Assembly: GCA_026129765.1 (NCBI GenBank)
Contig: JAHCHP010000006.1
Coordinates: 94,644 to 158,643 of the forward strand
Length of the DNA stretch: 64,000 nucleotides
From: Fimbriimonadia bacterium
GTDB taxonomy: Bacteria; Armatimonadota; Fimbriimonadia; Fimbriimonadales; GBS-DC
Reading direction: 5' to 3'
In this document: piece by piece, positions 25,772 to 34,076 of the stretch
Layout: each line of letters starts with the position of its first letter
Position numbering within the stretch: position 1 is the stretch's first letter
Notes under the pieces: model-generated
The model's input: the letters and a program-made list of their open reading frames with translations, nothing else
The model's database searches: none
Told to the model about the DNA's origin: nothing
Translations under genes and position numbers: made by a program

Positions 25772-27553
25772 ATGGGATTTTCAATTAAAACAATACGAGA
25801 ATTTGGTGGTCAGTTGAAATATAACAAGCCGGTGAAGTATATCGGCTACACGATTATGGCGCTGGTCGCCTTCAGTATGATTGGTTTCTTTGCGGGACCT
25901 TCGATAGGGGGCGGCTCCTCCAGCGGAGATTCCACAGAGACGCAAGGTTCCAACACAGTGGTCGCGAAGGCAGGCGACATCACCGTGACGGAAAATGAGC
26001 TGAACCAAATGATCAGCCTGATTACCCAGGGCAACGAGCGGGCGCAAGACCCCCAGATGCAACTGATGGTCCGTTATCAAGCAGCCAGCTCTGTGATACA
26101 GCAGAAACAGATGATGCAAGCCTACGAAAGCCAGGGCATCACGGTTTCTAACGCGGAACTGCGGGCGGCGCGCGACAAAGCAGTGGAAGAACAATTGACT
26201 GCGCTTAAGAGCCAACTGCTGCCGGAAGGTAAAGGCACCGATGCCGATCTTGACCGCGAAATCAGAAAATTGAACCCGCAAATGGGACTGGCGCAATTGA
26301 AAGAGCGAATGGCTGCCACGGTTTCGGATATGCAGCTCCGATCCCAGCTCTACAGCCAGAAGTGGCAAGAGCAGGCGAAAGCGCGCAACACGCCCAAAGA
26401 TGACGCGCAAATGAAGCAGATGTTCGAACAAATTTACCTGTCCCGAATCTACTTTGCGATTAACGATAAACAAAACGCGACCGAAGCCAAAAAACGCGCC
26501 GAGGAAGCGATGCAAAAGCTGAAAGGCGGCGCAAAGTTCGCGGATGTGGTCAAGACTTATTCGGATGACCCCGAAGCGATCAAGAATCAAGGCGGTCAGA
26601 CGCCGGGAACAGGCTACTTGCAAATCCAAAATGAACTGGCGTTTCTGTTGGCAAATTCGGAAGATATTAAGCGCGTGATCGATTTGAAACAGGGCGACCT
26701 CTCAGAACCTCTGAGCGCGCGGGAAAATCAAGGCTACTATATCTTCCAGATGCGCGAACGCAAAACCGAAGTGCCGAAAGATTTTGAGGAAAAGAAAGAG
26801 CAGTATAAAGACCAGTATATCGGCACGCTGACAGGGGTCGAGCAAAACCAGTTGATGCGAAAGATGCCTGTCAATACGAAACCTGAGTTCAACGAGCCGC
26901 TTCTGCGCGTTTATGCCTCGTGGGTAGAGAGCTTTAGCAAACCGACCCCGGAACGGCTGAAGTTGAACAAAGAGGCGTTGACTGCGCTGACTCCCTTGCT
27001 GGCGGAAAACGATATCTATATGGCATCCAAGCAGTTGCTGCAAATTCAAATCTTGACCAATCTACGTTCAATTGCGGTCGAGTTGAAAAATAAAGAGCAA
27101 AAGAAGGAGGCGGAAGACCAGTTGTTGGCGGCGTATACGCGCTATTTCCAGCAGAGCGGAACCAATCCCTCCATGCGCAAACAGTATGCGGAACTGCTGA
27201 TCGAGAAGAACATGAAGAAACAAGCGATTGAGCAGCTGGAACTGGCGATGGGTGAAGCGTGGGAACCGAACCAGTTCATCCTGGTCAATGAGCTGGAGAA
27301 CCTGTTCAAAAAAGCGGGACGCCCCGACTTGGCTGCCAAAGCGGAAAAGCGCAGTAAGGAGTTGTTCGCGGTCGTGCAGAAGCAGCAGGACGAACAACAG
27401 AAAGCCATGATGGAGCAGATGAAACAGCAGCAAGAAGCGCAGAGCAAAGACAAGAAAGATGAGAAGAAGCCGGACGCTGCTGCTGGCAAAGACGGTAATC
27501 AAGCAGGCGATACCAAAACGCCGCCTGCGGAAGATAATAAGGATAAGAAGTAA
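25772..27553 (+). CDS. Membrane-anchored SurA/parvulin-type peptidyl-prolyl isomerase with TPR-like tail
   Basis: A 593-residue periplasmic foldase candidate. One N-terminal helix (about residues 23-45) anchors it. Residues 65-200 look like a SurA N-domain (VVAKAGDITVTENELNQMI), followed by a parvulin domain with AKFADVVKTYSDDPEAIKNQGG near 255-275 and FQMRERKTEVP closing it. Residues 380-545 are helical and repeat-like. The last 60 residues are Lys/Asp/Gln-rich and probably disordered. GAGGAC lies upstream of the ATG. Likely assists folding of exported proteins. Confidence 0.82.
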   Translation: MGFSIKTIREFGGQLKYNKPVKYIGYTIMALVAFSMIGFFAGPSIGGGSSSGDSTETQGSNTVVAKAGDITVTENELNQMISLITQGNERAQDPQMQLMVRYQAASSVIQQKQMMQAYESQGITVSNAELRAARDKAVEEQLTALKSQLLPEGKGTDADLDREIRKLNPQMGLAQLKERMAATVSDMQLRSQLYSQKWQEQAKARNTPKDDAQMKQMFEQIYLSRIYFAINDKQNATEAKKRAEEAMQKLKGGAKFADVVKTYSDDPEAIKNQGGQTPGTGYLQIQNELAFLLANSEDIKRVIDLKQGDLSEPLSARENQGYYIFQMRERKTEVPKDFEEKKEQYKDQYIGTLTGVEQNQLMRKMPVNTKPEFNEPLLRVYASWVESFSKPTPERLKLNKEALTALTPLLAENDIYMASKQLLQIQILTNLRSIAVELKNKEQKKEAEDQLLAAYTRYFQQSGTNPSMRKQYAELLIEKNMKKQAIEQLELAMGEAWEPNQFILVNELENLFKKAGRPDLAAKAEKRSKELFAVVQKQQDEQQKAMMEQMKQQQEAQSKDKKDEKKPDAAAGKDGNQAGDTKTPPAEDNKDKK

Positions 27554-27560
27554 AGGGAAC

Positions 27561-27592
27561 GGGTCGGGGTGACACAAGCGTCACCCCGACCC
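27561..27592. terminator. Strong hairpin between convergent genes
   Basis: A perfect 13-bp stem GGGTCGGGGTGAC / GTCACCCCGACCC with a 6-base loop, lying between the stops of the parvulin gene and the convergent secreted-protein gene. There is no T-run on either side, so it may be a bidirectional 3'-end structure. Confidence 0.6.
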
Positions 27593-27598
27593 CTCCTC

Positions 27599-29395
27599 CT
27601 ACGGAGCGCCGCACGGGAATCCGACGTCGGGACCGCGTGGTTCAGGATTGATAATCACATAATGAACCCACATGCGCGAAGGTGGGCGCTGGCAGCCAAC
27701 CGAAGTCAGGCAGAAGCAAACACGTCCAAGACGCTTGTTGTAGACCTGCACATAGACGCACATCTGGCAATGAGTATCCGCTTCGACCGTTGCCTGGATA
27801 ATGCTGCCGATGTTGGGCGGTCCAGGGATAATCAAATCATTCCGCAGCTCAATGCAGCCACGCCATCCGATGATATGTGTATGAGGGCAAGCGGGTGGAC
27901 CATCAGGGCAGTTTGCGGGACAACTCAAAACAGGCGTCCAGTCGATATCTGCTTCTAAAGTGCCTGCGGGGCGTTGTTCTCCATTGACTCGAATCGCTCC
28001 ATTGAATATCTCCAAGGCAGCCGCTTGGGGCATACCGGGACCTGCCACTCCATTACCAATCGCTTGTACGCCTGCGCCCCCATCATTCAGCGAGTTAGAC
28101 GCGCCTTTCACGCCAAAAATACGGTCTGGCGATGCAGCTGTAGCCCAACCCTCCACAGCGGTCGCGCCCATACTACCTGACATATTATTGCCGTAAATTG
28201 CGCGCGTATTGCCGGTCAAGCCCATCGAAAGTCCCATGATGGTGTAGGTTCCGTCCACTGTGGAGGTGGAACGCGCTTCCAATGTTGTGCTGCTGTTGGC
28301 GGCGTTGGTTGTTCGGAAGTAACCCGCGCGTCCCGTGCCATCGGTGATGACCTCCAGCCCATCGCTGGCATTGGCAGGATTGATCAAGCGGAACCAACCG
28401 CCGCGTCCCGTGCCTGCGGTGTAAACTTCCAGTCCATCGCTGGCATTCCCGGCGTTGGTCAAGCTGATCAAGCCCCCGCGACCTGTACCCACTGTAGAAA
28501 CTTCCAGAGTGTTGCTGGCGTTGCCCGCCAGGGTGATTTGCGCCACTAATGCGCGTCCAGATGCCGATTCAAACGCGCCTGCTGGGCTTGCGCCCAAAGC
28601 GATCCCTCGAACTGCCGGACCGAGCCCATTGGTTTGAGCGGTGAGAGAGGCGGAGAAATTGAGAACGTTCGTTTGATCAAAAAAGCCCGCGCTTCCCGTT
28701 CCGTTGGTACCGCCCACAATGGCTGCGCCTGAACCATTCGTTTGTGAATAAAGGGTTGCGGACCCATTGGCAGCGTTGGTATTGCGGAAGAATCCCGCAT
28801 TCCCCGTGCCAGAGGTTCTGGCAGCAAAGGCGTTCCCAGCGCCGTTCGTCTGGGCAAACAGCGCATTGCCGGCATTTGCCGCATTATTCACGCGGAAGAA
28901 ACCGGAGCCGCCGGCGCCCGTCTGGGTTATAGAGAACAGGTCCGAAGGATTGTTGACTGTCGCGGAAAAGGGCAAAAGAAGAGAGCCAGCCACATAAGCA
29001 TAGAGCGCTTGGGGTGTCGGCGTGATTTTGACGCGGGGAGTCAAGACGGTATGCACTGCCACGCTTGCACCCGGACGCGCCTCAATCTGCAGCCAGCGAT
29101 CCGCATAGAACGCATTGCCTCCATAATCTAACAGCACGGTGAACAGCCCGTCCGCAACGGACAGGTCATCAAAGGTTACCGTCACACCGACTTGAGAGCC
29201 AGCGACGGCAGCATCGTACAGCTTGAATTGAAAGTCGTAAAGACCGTTGGCGGGGACTCCGCCATCTCGTAAGTAGCCTTGATAGTTAAACGCGGTAGAT
29301 TGCGCGTAGGCGAGCTGGGTTGGGATCAAGCTTGCGCCGATCAGAAGAATCGTCCACAACAAAACCGTATTTTTTAGAAAGTTCATGGTTTTCAC
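27599..29395 (-). CDS. Large secreted repeat protein with Cys-rich C-terminus
   Basis: A 598-residue exported protein: signal peptide at residues 1-31 (cleavage near AYA), a beta-rich domain NYQGYLRDGGVPANGLYDFQFKLYD cited by position (residues 37-61), then about nine repeats of roughly 33 residues between residues 160 and 400 with the core GFFRxTNAANxS. The last 115 residues hold about twelve cysteines, for example CPANCPDGPPAC and CQMC, suggesting disulfides or a bound ligand. The N-terminal domain recurs in secreted proteins of planctomycete- and Armatimonadota-like genomes. GAGGTG lies eight bases before the ATG. Possibly a surface fibre; function unknown. Confidence 0.7.
   Translation of the reverse strand: MKTMNFLKNTVLLWTILLIGASLIPTQLAYAQSTAFNYQGYLRDGGVPANGLYDFQFKLYDAAVAGSQVGVTVTFDDLSVADGLFTVLLDYGGNAFYADRWLQIEARPGASVAVHTVLTPRVKITPTPQALYAYVAGSLLLPFSATVNNPSDLFSITQTGAGGSGFFRVNNAANAGNALFAQTNGAGNAFAARTSGTGNAGFFRNTNAANGSATLYSQTNGSGAAIVGGTNGTGSAGFFDQTNVLNFSASLTAQTNGLGPAVRGIALGASPAGAFESASGRALVAQITLAGNASNTLEVSTVGTGRGGLISLTNAGNASDGLEVYTAGTGRGGWFRLINPANASDGLEVITDGTGRAGYFRTTNAANSSTTLEARSTSTVDGTYTIMGLSMGLTGNTRAIYGNNMSGSMGATAVEGWATAASPDRIFGVKGASNSLNDGGAGVQAIGNGVAGPGMPQAAALEIFNGAIRVNGEQRPAGTLEADIDWTPVLSCPANCPDGPPACPHTHIIGWRGCIELRNDLIIPGPPNIGSIIQATVEADTHCQMCVYVQVYNKRLGRVCFCLTSVGCQRPPSRMWVHYVIINPEPRGPDVGFPCGAP
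28185..28930 (-). repeat. Tandem ~99-bp repeats encoding the GFFRxTNAAN units
   Basis: The coding sequence repeats with a period near 99 bases; each unit encodes about 33 residues and differs mainly in the residues after the TN motif. Boundaries are approximate. Confidence 0.6.
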
Positions 29396-29471
29396 CTCAA
29401 AATAACTGATACATGGAGAGTAAGTAATGTAGTCAACTAAGAGGTGAAGAATTAATTTTGAATTTTCCCAA

Positions 29472-29516
29472 AGAAAAACAAACCCGCCTTCAAGCGCGAA
29501 CCTGAAGACGGGTTTG
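29472..29516 (-). terminator. Rho-independent terminator of the PEP-CTERM gene
   Basis: AAACCCG...CTTCA (29480-29492) pairs with TGAAG...CGGGTTT (29503-29515), one mismatch, followed on the minus strand by TGTTTTTCTT. Confidence 0.8.
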
Positions 29517-29540
29517 GAGGGGTGAGTTCACTCAGCGAAT

Positions 29541-30290
29541 TTATTTGCGGCGCCGGCGCAGCGCGAGACCCGCCAAGCCTGCGCCTAAAGCCATCATGCT
29601 GGCTGGCTCAGGAACCTGAACCGTCGGCATGTCGAAAATCAAATCCTGGAAGCCGCCGCCGTTGAAGTTGCCGAACCCCAACGCGCCCACGGGGCTGGAG
29701 AGAGAACCGGAAGCGCTGCCATTAATGGAGCCGTTATCGATATCTTTCACGAACAAGGTATAACTGGTCGTGTTCCAGAAAAGGTCATACTCCATGCGTC
29801 TTCCGCGCAGTTCCACTCCCAGATTGATGGTGTTGCCGTCGCTGAGGAAAATGGACTGGTTGCCATTGGAAGGAACCAAGCCAAAAGCGAGCAACTCGTT
29901 ATCGCCGAAGCTGCTGCCCATGCTGGACTTAATATTGAAGCCTGTGAAGCCAACTTCATTATTCACATCGTGTCTGCCGCGAACGGTATAGCGTCCGGCG
30001 GAAACCGGTGACCCAGACAAGGCTCTGCCAACGGCATAGCCGCCGTTCCCGGAATACATACCGAACGAACGGCTGCCGCCGAGCAGTCTGCCACCATCGG
30101 TGAAAATACCCCCCCCGCCATTGTTCAGCTCTGTCCAAGCGAAAAAGCCCGAACCACCGTTATCGGAGAGTTGCCATCCATCGTTGTAAGGCGCGTTGTC
30201 TGCTCTGTCATCGGCAATCGTCGCAAAAGCGGATAAACTCAGCGAAGCGAGCGCGATCAGCGCGAAAAGTCGAGTTCTGCTACGTTGCAT
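29541..30290 (-). CDS. Secreted PEP-CTERM sorting domain protein
   Basis: A 249-residue exported protein. Residues 1-23 are a signal peptide (cleavage near AFA). The body is Gly/Asn-rich and beta-like, with GGYAVGRALSGSPVSAGRYTVRGRH in the middle (about residues 84-108). The C-terminus VPEPASMMALGAGLAGLALRRRRK is a typical PEP-CTERM tail recognised by an exosortase. AAGGAGG lies ten bases before the ATG. A consensus promoter at 30435-30463 leaves a leader of about 140 bases containing a G/C hairpin. Probably an extracellular matrix or surface protein. Confidence 0.8.
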   Translation of the reverse strand: MQRSRTRLFALIALASLSLSAFATIADDRADNAPYNDGWQLSDNGGSGFFAWTELNNGGGGIFTDGGRLLGGSRSFGMYSGNGGYAVGRALSGSPVSAGRYTVRGRHDVNNEVGFTGFNIKSSMGSSFGDNELLAFGLVPSNGNQSIFLSDGNTINLGVELRGRRMEYDLFWNTTSYTLFVKDIDNGSINGSASGSLSSPVGALGFGNFNGGGFQDLIFDMPTVQVPEPASMMALGAGLAGLALRRRRK

Positions 30291-30364
30291 GATTTGAATG
30301 CCTCCTTAATCTTGTGAAAGGAGCAGGAGTACCTGCCCCCAGAGAATACGTATTCACGTATATA

Positions 30365-30382
30365 CCCCCTCTAAACGGGGGG
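30365..30382 (-). promoter_or_regulatory. G/C hairpin in the long leader of the PEP-CTERM gene
   Basis: CCCCC (30365-30369) and GGGGGG (30377-30382) form a short strong stem in the 5' untranslated region; on the plus strand it is followed by TTTT, but no plus-strand gene lies upstream. Confidence 0.4.
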
Positions 30383-30434
30383 TTTTAACAAGGGTGAAAT
30401 GTAATAGATACTTGGCGGCTTTGATCCGAACATA

Positions 30435-30463
30435 TTATAGCACACTTTTAGCCATTTGTCAAG
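30435..30463 (-). promoter_or_regulatory. Consensus sigma70-type promoter for the PEP-CTERM gene
   Basis: Minus strand: TTGACA (30463-30458), 17-base spacer, TATAAT (30440-30435). Both hexamers match the consensus fully. Confidence 0.85.
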
Positions 30464-30539
30464 CAACCGCCCGCAATAAACTGGTTATACAAGAAAACTG
30501 GTAAAATTGCGGGGTTCCTGCGTTCCTGTCACTATCAGG

Positions 30540-30551
30540 TATTCTTTGAAT
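30540..30551 (+). promoter_or_regulatory. Leaderless promoter of the NurA-like gene
   Basis: TATTCT (30540-30545), preceded by CAGG, six bases before the ATG at 30552. Confidence 0.65.
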
Positions 30552-31598
30552 ATGACCCCGCTTCTGAGAAAGGTGATCGAATTTCTGGCGGAAAAACCGC
30601 CCGGCGTGAATGTTGTCCGCGCTATTACCGATCAAGAGGACTTGCTGAAGGATTTGATGGTAGAAGGGAAGGTTGGGAATGCAATGCATGTCATTGAGCC
30701 AGATAAACCTGCCAAGTTTGGCGTGTTCCCTGTGCCAGATAATCTCAGAGGTACGCCTTTTACCCACTTTTTGGATGGCATCCAACATGCGCGCTTACTG
30801 TTTTATGTTAAAACGGAATATGGCTTTCTGCCGGTGGTTTATGGTTATGTCGCGACAGTCGCGTTGGAACGGCGAGACCGGCATCTTCATCCAACCCCTG
30901 ATTTTTGGCAGGAGGAGGAAGCGCTTTATTTGCCTCGCGCTTTGATGGATACCAGCGCGCTGGAGATGCGAAACATTCGCCTGCACGACATTTTTGACCG
31001 CTCTTTACCCGACCAGATCGCTTTTGCCGCTGCCCTCCAGAAAGCCAGCGGGACCGTGGCGCGTATTCGCGACCAGCAGGAGCGCGCGATGGTGTTGAAA
31101 TGGCTCGAACAGTTTGGAGACTCGAGCAAGCATTGGCTGGTGGTGGACGGTTCCATTTCCGATGTGATCAAAGCGCAGTCAGAACGAAGATTTTTACCGC
31201 TGGTGGGCGTCTCCAAAACACACCATACTGCCTATCTGAAGCCGGACGATTTGATTCAGGTCTGTTCGATGAAGGCTTACTTTCGCAGCAGCCTCTTTCG
31301 TCCTATGCGCCCCAAAGCCGATGAGGTTATCAGCTGGTATTTGCGGTTGCGCTGGCGGGAGGGCTCCCCGCCGACTTACGGGCTGACCCGTATTGAGATG
31401 CCGCATGATCAGGCAGCGATCAGCCAGGTAGATGCCGTTTCTGCATGGCTCTTGCAAGAGGCGCGCCCATTGAGCAATCCAGACCCGCGTTATGACCGGC
31501 TTTTGTACCCGTTTCACATGTGCGAGCAGATTCTTCGAAGCCGCGCGCCCAGTCCAGTGATGATTGAAACGGCAATGTCTCAATTGTATCAATCATAA
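30552..31598 (+). CDS. NurA-like nuclease domain protein
   Basis: A 348-residue protein. WLVVDGS with Asp199 followed by PLVGVSKTHH (about residues 216-225), then LRLRWREGSPPTYGLTRIE and VDAVSAWLLQEARPLSNPDPRYDRLLYPFHMCEQ reproduce the motif order of NurA 5'-3' nucleases, which form an RNase H-like fold and act with the HerA helicase in DNA end processing. No herA is in the window. The start is defined by the leaderless promoter. The DNA-repair role is family inference and the N-terminal 190 residues are not assigned. Confidence 0.65.
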   Translation: MTPLLRKVIEFLAEKPPGVNVVRAITDQEDLLKDLMVEGKVGNAMHVIEPDKPAKFGVFPVPDNLRGTPFTHFLDGIQHARLLFYVKTEYGFLPVVYGYVATVALERRDRHLHPTPDFWQEEEALYLPRALMDTSALEMRNIRLHDIFDRSLPDQIAFAAALQKASGTVARIRDQQERAMVLKWLEQFGDSSKHWLVVDGSISDVIKAQSERRFLPLVGVSKTHHTAYLKPDDLIQVCSMKAYFRSSLFRPMRPKADEVISWYLRLRWREGSPPTYGLTRIEMPHDQAAISQVDAVSAWLLQEARPLSNPDPRYDRLLYPFHMCEQILRSRAPSPVMIETAMSQLYQS

Positions 31599-31634
31599 GC
31601 GCGTTTATGGAATGACTCCTCTTGGAGGGAGTCT

Positions 31635-32480
31635 ATGATGAGAAAGACCTTTTTGTGGCTGGCAGCCATCAGTTTGCTGTCGCTCGGCGCAGCGCGCGCG
31701 GAGAGCGAAAATTACTACTTTGTGAAAATGCAGGGCAAAGCATCGCCTTTGGCTAAACTCAGCGTGAATGGACATACGGTTGTCTCAGGCACGATCACCC
31801 AATTCCGTCTGCCGATGCCGATTACATCCTTTTTGAAGTCGGGTCAGAACCGCCTTGAAATCGAGTTCACCAGCGATTCATCCGAAGGCATCGCGATCAT
31901 GGTCGAACAGCGGCGCGTGGATCAGTCCGAGCGTCCCACCATTGCCCGGTTCAGCGCGTCCGCAAACGAAACCAAAGGGCGTTCTGTTAAACGGGTGGTC
32001 AACTTTGAGGCATTTCCGCCCCGGTTCCAAGTCGCGTTGACGGCGGCGGACAAACAGCAAATCCGGGGACAGATTCAATCGTTGAGTGAAGCCTTAAAAC
32101 GCAAAGATTTCAATGCGGTCCAACGCCTGTTTGAACCAGCGTTTCAGGCGGAACAAGCCATCTATCCAGAGGGCGTCGCGATGTTCCGCAATCTGATGCA
32201 GTTCGGCATGGAAGAGATGCTGAAGCATCCCAAATTCCGTATGGAACCCTTTCGCCCCGCTCCCCTGCAGTTTGAAACGCAGGGAGACAGTATCAAAGTG
32301 ACGCGGCAAGATGGGAAACCCATTCTCACGAGTGTGGAGATCGTGGAAAATGAAACGGTGATCCAAGGCCAGGATGGTAAGCACTCAAAAGGCAATTACA
32401 AATCCTCGATGCGTATGGCGATGGATGAACTGCATTTCAAACGCTATAACGGCAGATGGCACCTCACCATCGGCTTTTAG
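31635..32480 (+). CDS. Exported protein of unknown function
   Basis: A 281-residue protein with a signal peptide (KTFLWLAAISLLSLGAARA, cleavage after ARA). Residues 30-110 look like a beta-sandwich (LSVNGHTVVSGTITQF, NRLEIEFTSDSSEG); residues 145-280 resemble an NTF2-like or SnoaL-type helical-plus-sheet domain ending YNGRWHLTIGF. GGAGGGA precedes the two adjacent ATGs at 31635 and 31638. It follows the NurA-like gene by 36 bases and converges on comF. No function can be named. Confidence 0.65.
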   Translation: MMRKTFLWLAAISLLSLGAARAESENYYFVKMQGKASPLAKLSVNGHTVVSGTITQFRLPMPITSFLKSGQNRLEIEFTSDSSEGIAIMVEQRRVDQSERPTIARFSASANETKGRSVKRVVNFEAFPPRFQVALTAADKQQIRGQIQSLSEALKRKDFNAVQRLFEPAFQAEQAIYPEGVAMFRNLMQFGMEEMLKHPKFRMEPFRPAPLQFETQGDSIKVTRQDGKPILTSVEIVENETVIQGQDGKHSKGNYKSSMRMAMDELHFKRYNGRWHLTIGF

Positions 32481-32490
32481 AATATCTGAT

Positions 32491-33231
32491 TTAAGCATTG
32501 ATGGGCGGGGGAGAGTGGCTGCTCTCTCTCGCCATCACCAACACGCTGACTTTTGCCGCGCCCCCAGAAAGCAGGCTTCTCGCGCAGGTATCCAAAGTGG
32601 CTCCTGTTGTAAAGACATCATCGATCAGCAGGCAATGCTTCCCCTGAATGGTCTCTGTCTGAATCAATTCAAATGCGCCCTCGATGTTTTGCCAGCGATG
32701 AGTACCGCTCAGCCCGACTTGGGGTTTTCGGTAGAATCGTCGTTGAACCGCATCGCAAACAACCGGTAAACCGATGCGCTTTGCCAACGCCCGCGCGATC
32801 AGTTCCGACTGATTGAAGCCACGCTCCGCTTTACGCGCCCAATGAATGGGAACTGGCAGCAAAAGTTGTGCGGAATGTAACGCTTGCGTCTGGGGAGACC
32901 GCCATAACTCTTCCAACAGTTCGCCGAACAGGTCTGCAGCGCGTTTCCACCGTGTAAATTTCAGTTTGAGAATCGCATGACGCAAGCAACCATCATACAC
33001 GCCGACAGCGCGCGCATGGCGAAACGCATAACCATGTTCATTGCAGGAACGACAAAAGGTTTCCGTGAGGGAACTACCGCAATAGTCGCAGAGTGGGGGC
33101 AATATTCTTGGCAGAAATAGTCGGCAAGATTCGCACAATAGTTCTGAGCGAACCGCTCCACAGCCCATGCAACGGGGCGGATAGACCATGTCCAGCAGGT
33201 TCATGGATATCGAGGCTTTCTGGGGACGCAT
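32491..33231 (-). CDS. comF: ComF family phosphoribosyltransferase-like protein
   Basis: A 246-residue protein. Four Cys pairs at the N-terminus (PPRCMGCG, CESC, CDYCG, CRSC) form a zinc-binding region; the C-terminus carries the type I PRTase motif LIDDVFTTGATLDTCA preceded by NQSELIARALAKR. ComF proteins take part in DNA uptake or processing of taken-up DNA. The frame opens at 33231, with GGGGG upstream; an ATG at 33204 (MNLLDMVYPPRC) is an equally good family start. It follows the 33268-33672 gene on the same strand. No other competence gene is nearby. Confidence 0.88.
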   Translation of the reverse strand: MRPQKASISMNLLDMVYPPRCMGCGAVRSELLCESCRLFLPRILPPLCDYCGSSLTETFCRSCNEHGYAFRHARAVGVYDGCLRHAILKLKFTRWKRAADLFGELLEELWRSPQTQALHSAQLLLPVPIHWARKAERGFNQSELIARALAKRIGLPVVCDAVQRRFYRKPQVGLSGTHRWQNIEGAFELIQTETIQGKHCLLIDDVFTTGATLDTCARSLLSGGAAKVSVLVMARESSHSPPPINA

Positions 33232-33267
33232 TTACCGCGCCCCCCTGCATACTAAATGGCTCAAGCG

Positions 33268-33672
33268 CTACTGTTGCGGAGCGCGACGCGCAGGCTGCGC
33301 ATTTAACTGGGGCAGTTTTTTTTGCAACTGCGCTCGCCAATCCAACGCCAGTTTGTTGACTGTGGTTTTTGCCACTTTCGCGTCAGCCGGTGTAACCTTC
33401 ACCAGGAGCCGATTGCGGACATAGATACAGCGGACATCCTTTAGCTTCTTGTCGTCGCGTATGGTGAAGTCTAAGGGTTTCAAGCTGGACATTCCCAAAA
33501 TGACTGCCAACTCGTTGTAGATCGCATCGGCGCGCGCTTGTATGTTGGGGTGGCCGCCATCGGTGCGAATTCGGAGGATTCGTAAACCTCCCATTTGAAT
33601 ATCGACATAGTTTTGCGCGAAGGCGGCGATCGTCAGAGTCGCCAGCAACAGCAATAGACAGAATCGTTTCAT
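33268..33672 (-). CDS. Small exported protein of unknown function
   Basis: A 134-residue protein with a signal peptide (KRFCLLLLLATLTIAAFA) and a mature domain of about 90 residues with MGGLRILRIRTDGG and VRCIYVRNRLLVKVTPADA strands; the C-terminus is Gln/Arg/Pro-rich. GGAGG lies eight bases before the ATG. It precedes comF by 36 bases. The mature region repeats the idea of a compact alpha/beta domain, but no family was recognised. Confidence 0.6.
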   Translation of the reverse strand: MKRFCLLLLLATLTIAAFAQNYVDIQMGGLRILRIRTDGGHPNIQARADAIYNELAVILGMSSLKPLDFTIRDDKKLKDVRCIYVRNRLLVKVTPADAKVAKTTVNKLALDWRAQLQKKLPQLNAQPARRAPQQ

Positions 33673-33720
33673 AATCCTAACCTCCTAAATATAGAGACTC
33701 GTAAGAGACCGATTTGTTAC

Positions 33721-33784
33721 GGGTATTCTCTTACCATGTTGATTCCCGTTCCTATTTCACAAATCCTGCATTTCTTGGAGCAGA
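33721..33784. repeat. Left copy of 64-bp direct repeat (promoter plus 5' end of the Nif3-like gene)
   Basis: Matches 34445-34508 at 61 of 64 positions; all three differences are C here versus T there. Contains the TATTCT box and the first 16 codons of the Nif3-like gene. Confidence 0.9.
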
Positions 33785-33795
33785 ACAATCTTTGA
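33736..33795 (+). pseudogene. Orphan 5' fragment of the Nif3-like gene
   Basis: From the ATG at 33736 the first 16 codons are the same as those of the intact gene at 34460 (MLIPVPISQILHFLEQ), then NNL and a stop. A TATTCT box six bases upstream is preserved, so a 19-residue leaderless peptide could still be made. It is a relic of the duplication that accompanied insertion of the toxin-antitoxin cassette. Confidence 0.8.
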
Positions 33796-33840
33796 CTTGG
33801 AGTATACTTAAAATAGCGTTTTTGCTGAGGAGGCGTGACA

Positions 33841-34059
33841 TTGGAAGAAGTATTGCTCCGAATCACAAAGAATCCCGCTCAATGCGGCGGACGACCTTGT
33901 ATTCGTGGAATGCGAATTCGGGTGATTGATGTGTTACAACTGCTGGCTGCGGGTTTGACAAAGGAACAGGTCCTATCTGAACTTCCCGATTTAGAAACAG
34001 AGGACATTCAAGCCTGCTTACTCTATGCCGCCAAGTGGTTGGATCATCCCGTTGTTTGA
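33841..34059 (+). CDS. DUF433 family antitoxin
   Basis: A 72-residue protein: ITKNPAQCGGRPCIRGMRIRVIDVLQLL followed by DLETEDIQACLLYAA, the standard DUF433 pattern (short winged or helix-turn-helix domain), cited over residues 7-34 and 50-65. GAGGAGG is seven bases before a TTG at 33841, which fits better than the GTG at 33835 that lies almost on the Shine-Dalgarno. A TATACT box at 33803-33808 may drive it. It is paired with the DUF5615 gene 17 bases downstream, the usual toxin partner. Confidence 0.85.
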   Translation: MEEVLLRITKNPAQCGGRPCIRGMRIRVIDVLQLLAAGLTKEQVLSELPDLETEDIQACLLYAAKWLDHPVV

Positions 34060-34076
34060 TAACCACCTGACAATCC

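Noticed and set aside
25781..26629. 282-codon minus-strand frame opposite the parvulin gene
   Set aside because: Composition is that of an antisense shadow and the plus strand has clear SurA/parvulin motifs.
27600..29400. Periodic repeats that might suggest a CRISPR array
   Set aside because: The period is about 99 bases, units are in frame and code for protein repeats, and no short repeat-spacer alternation or cas gene is present.
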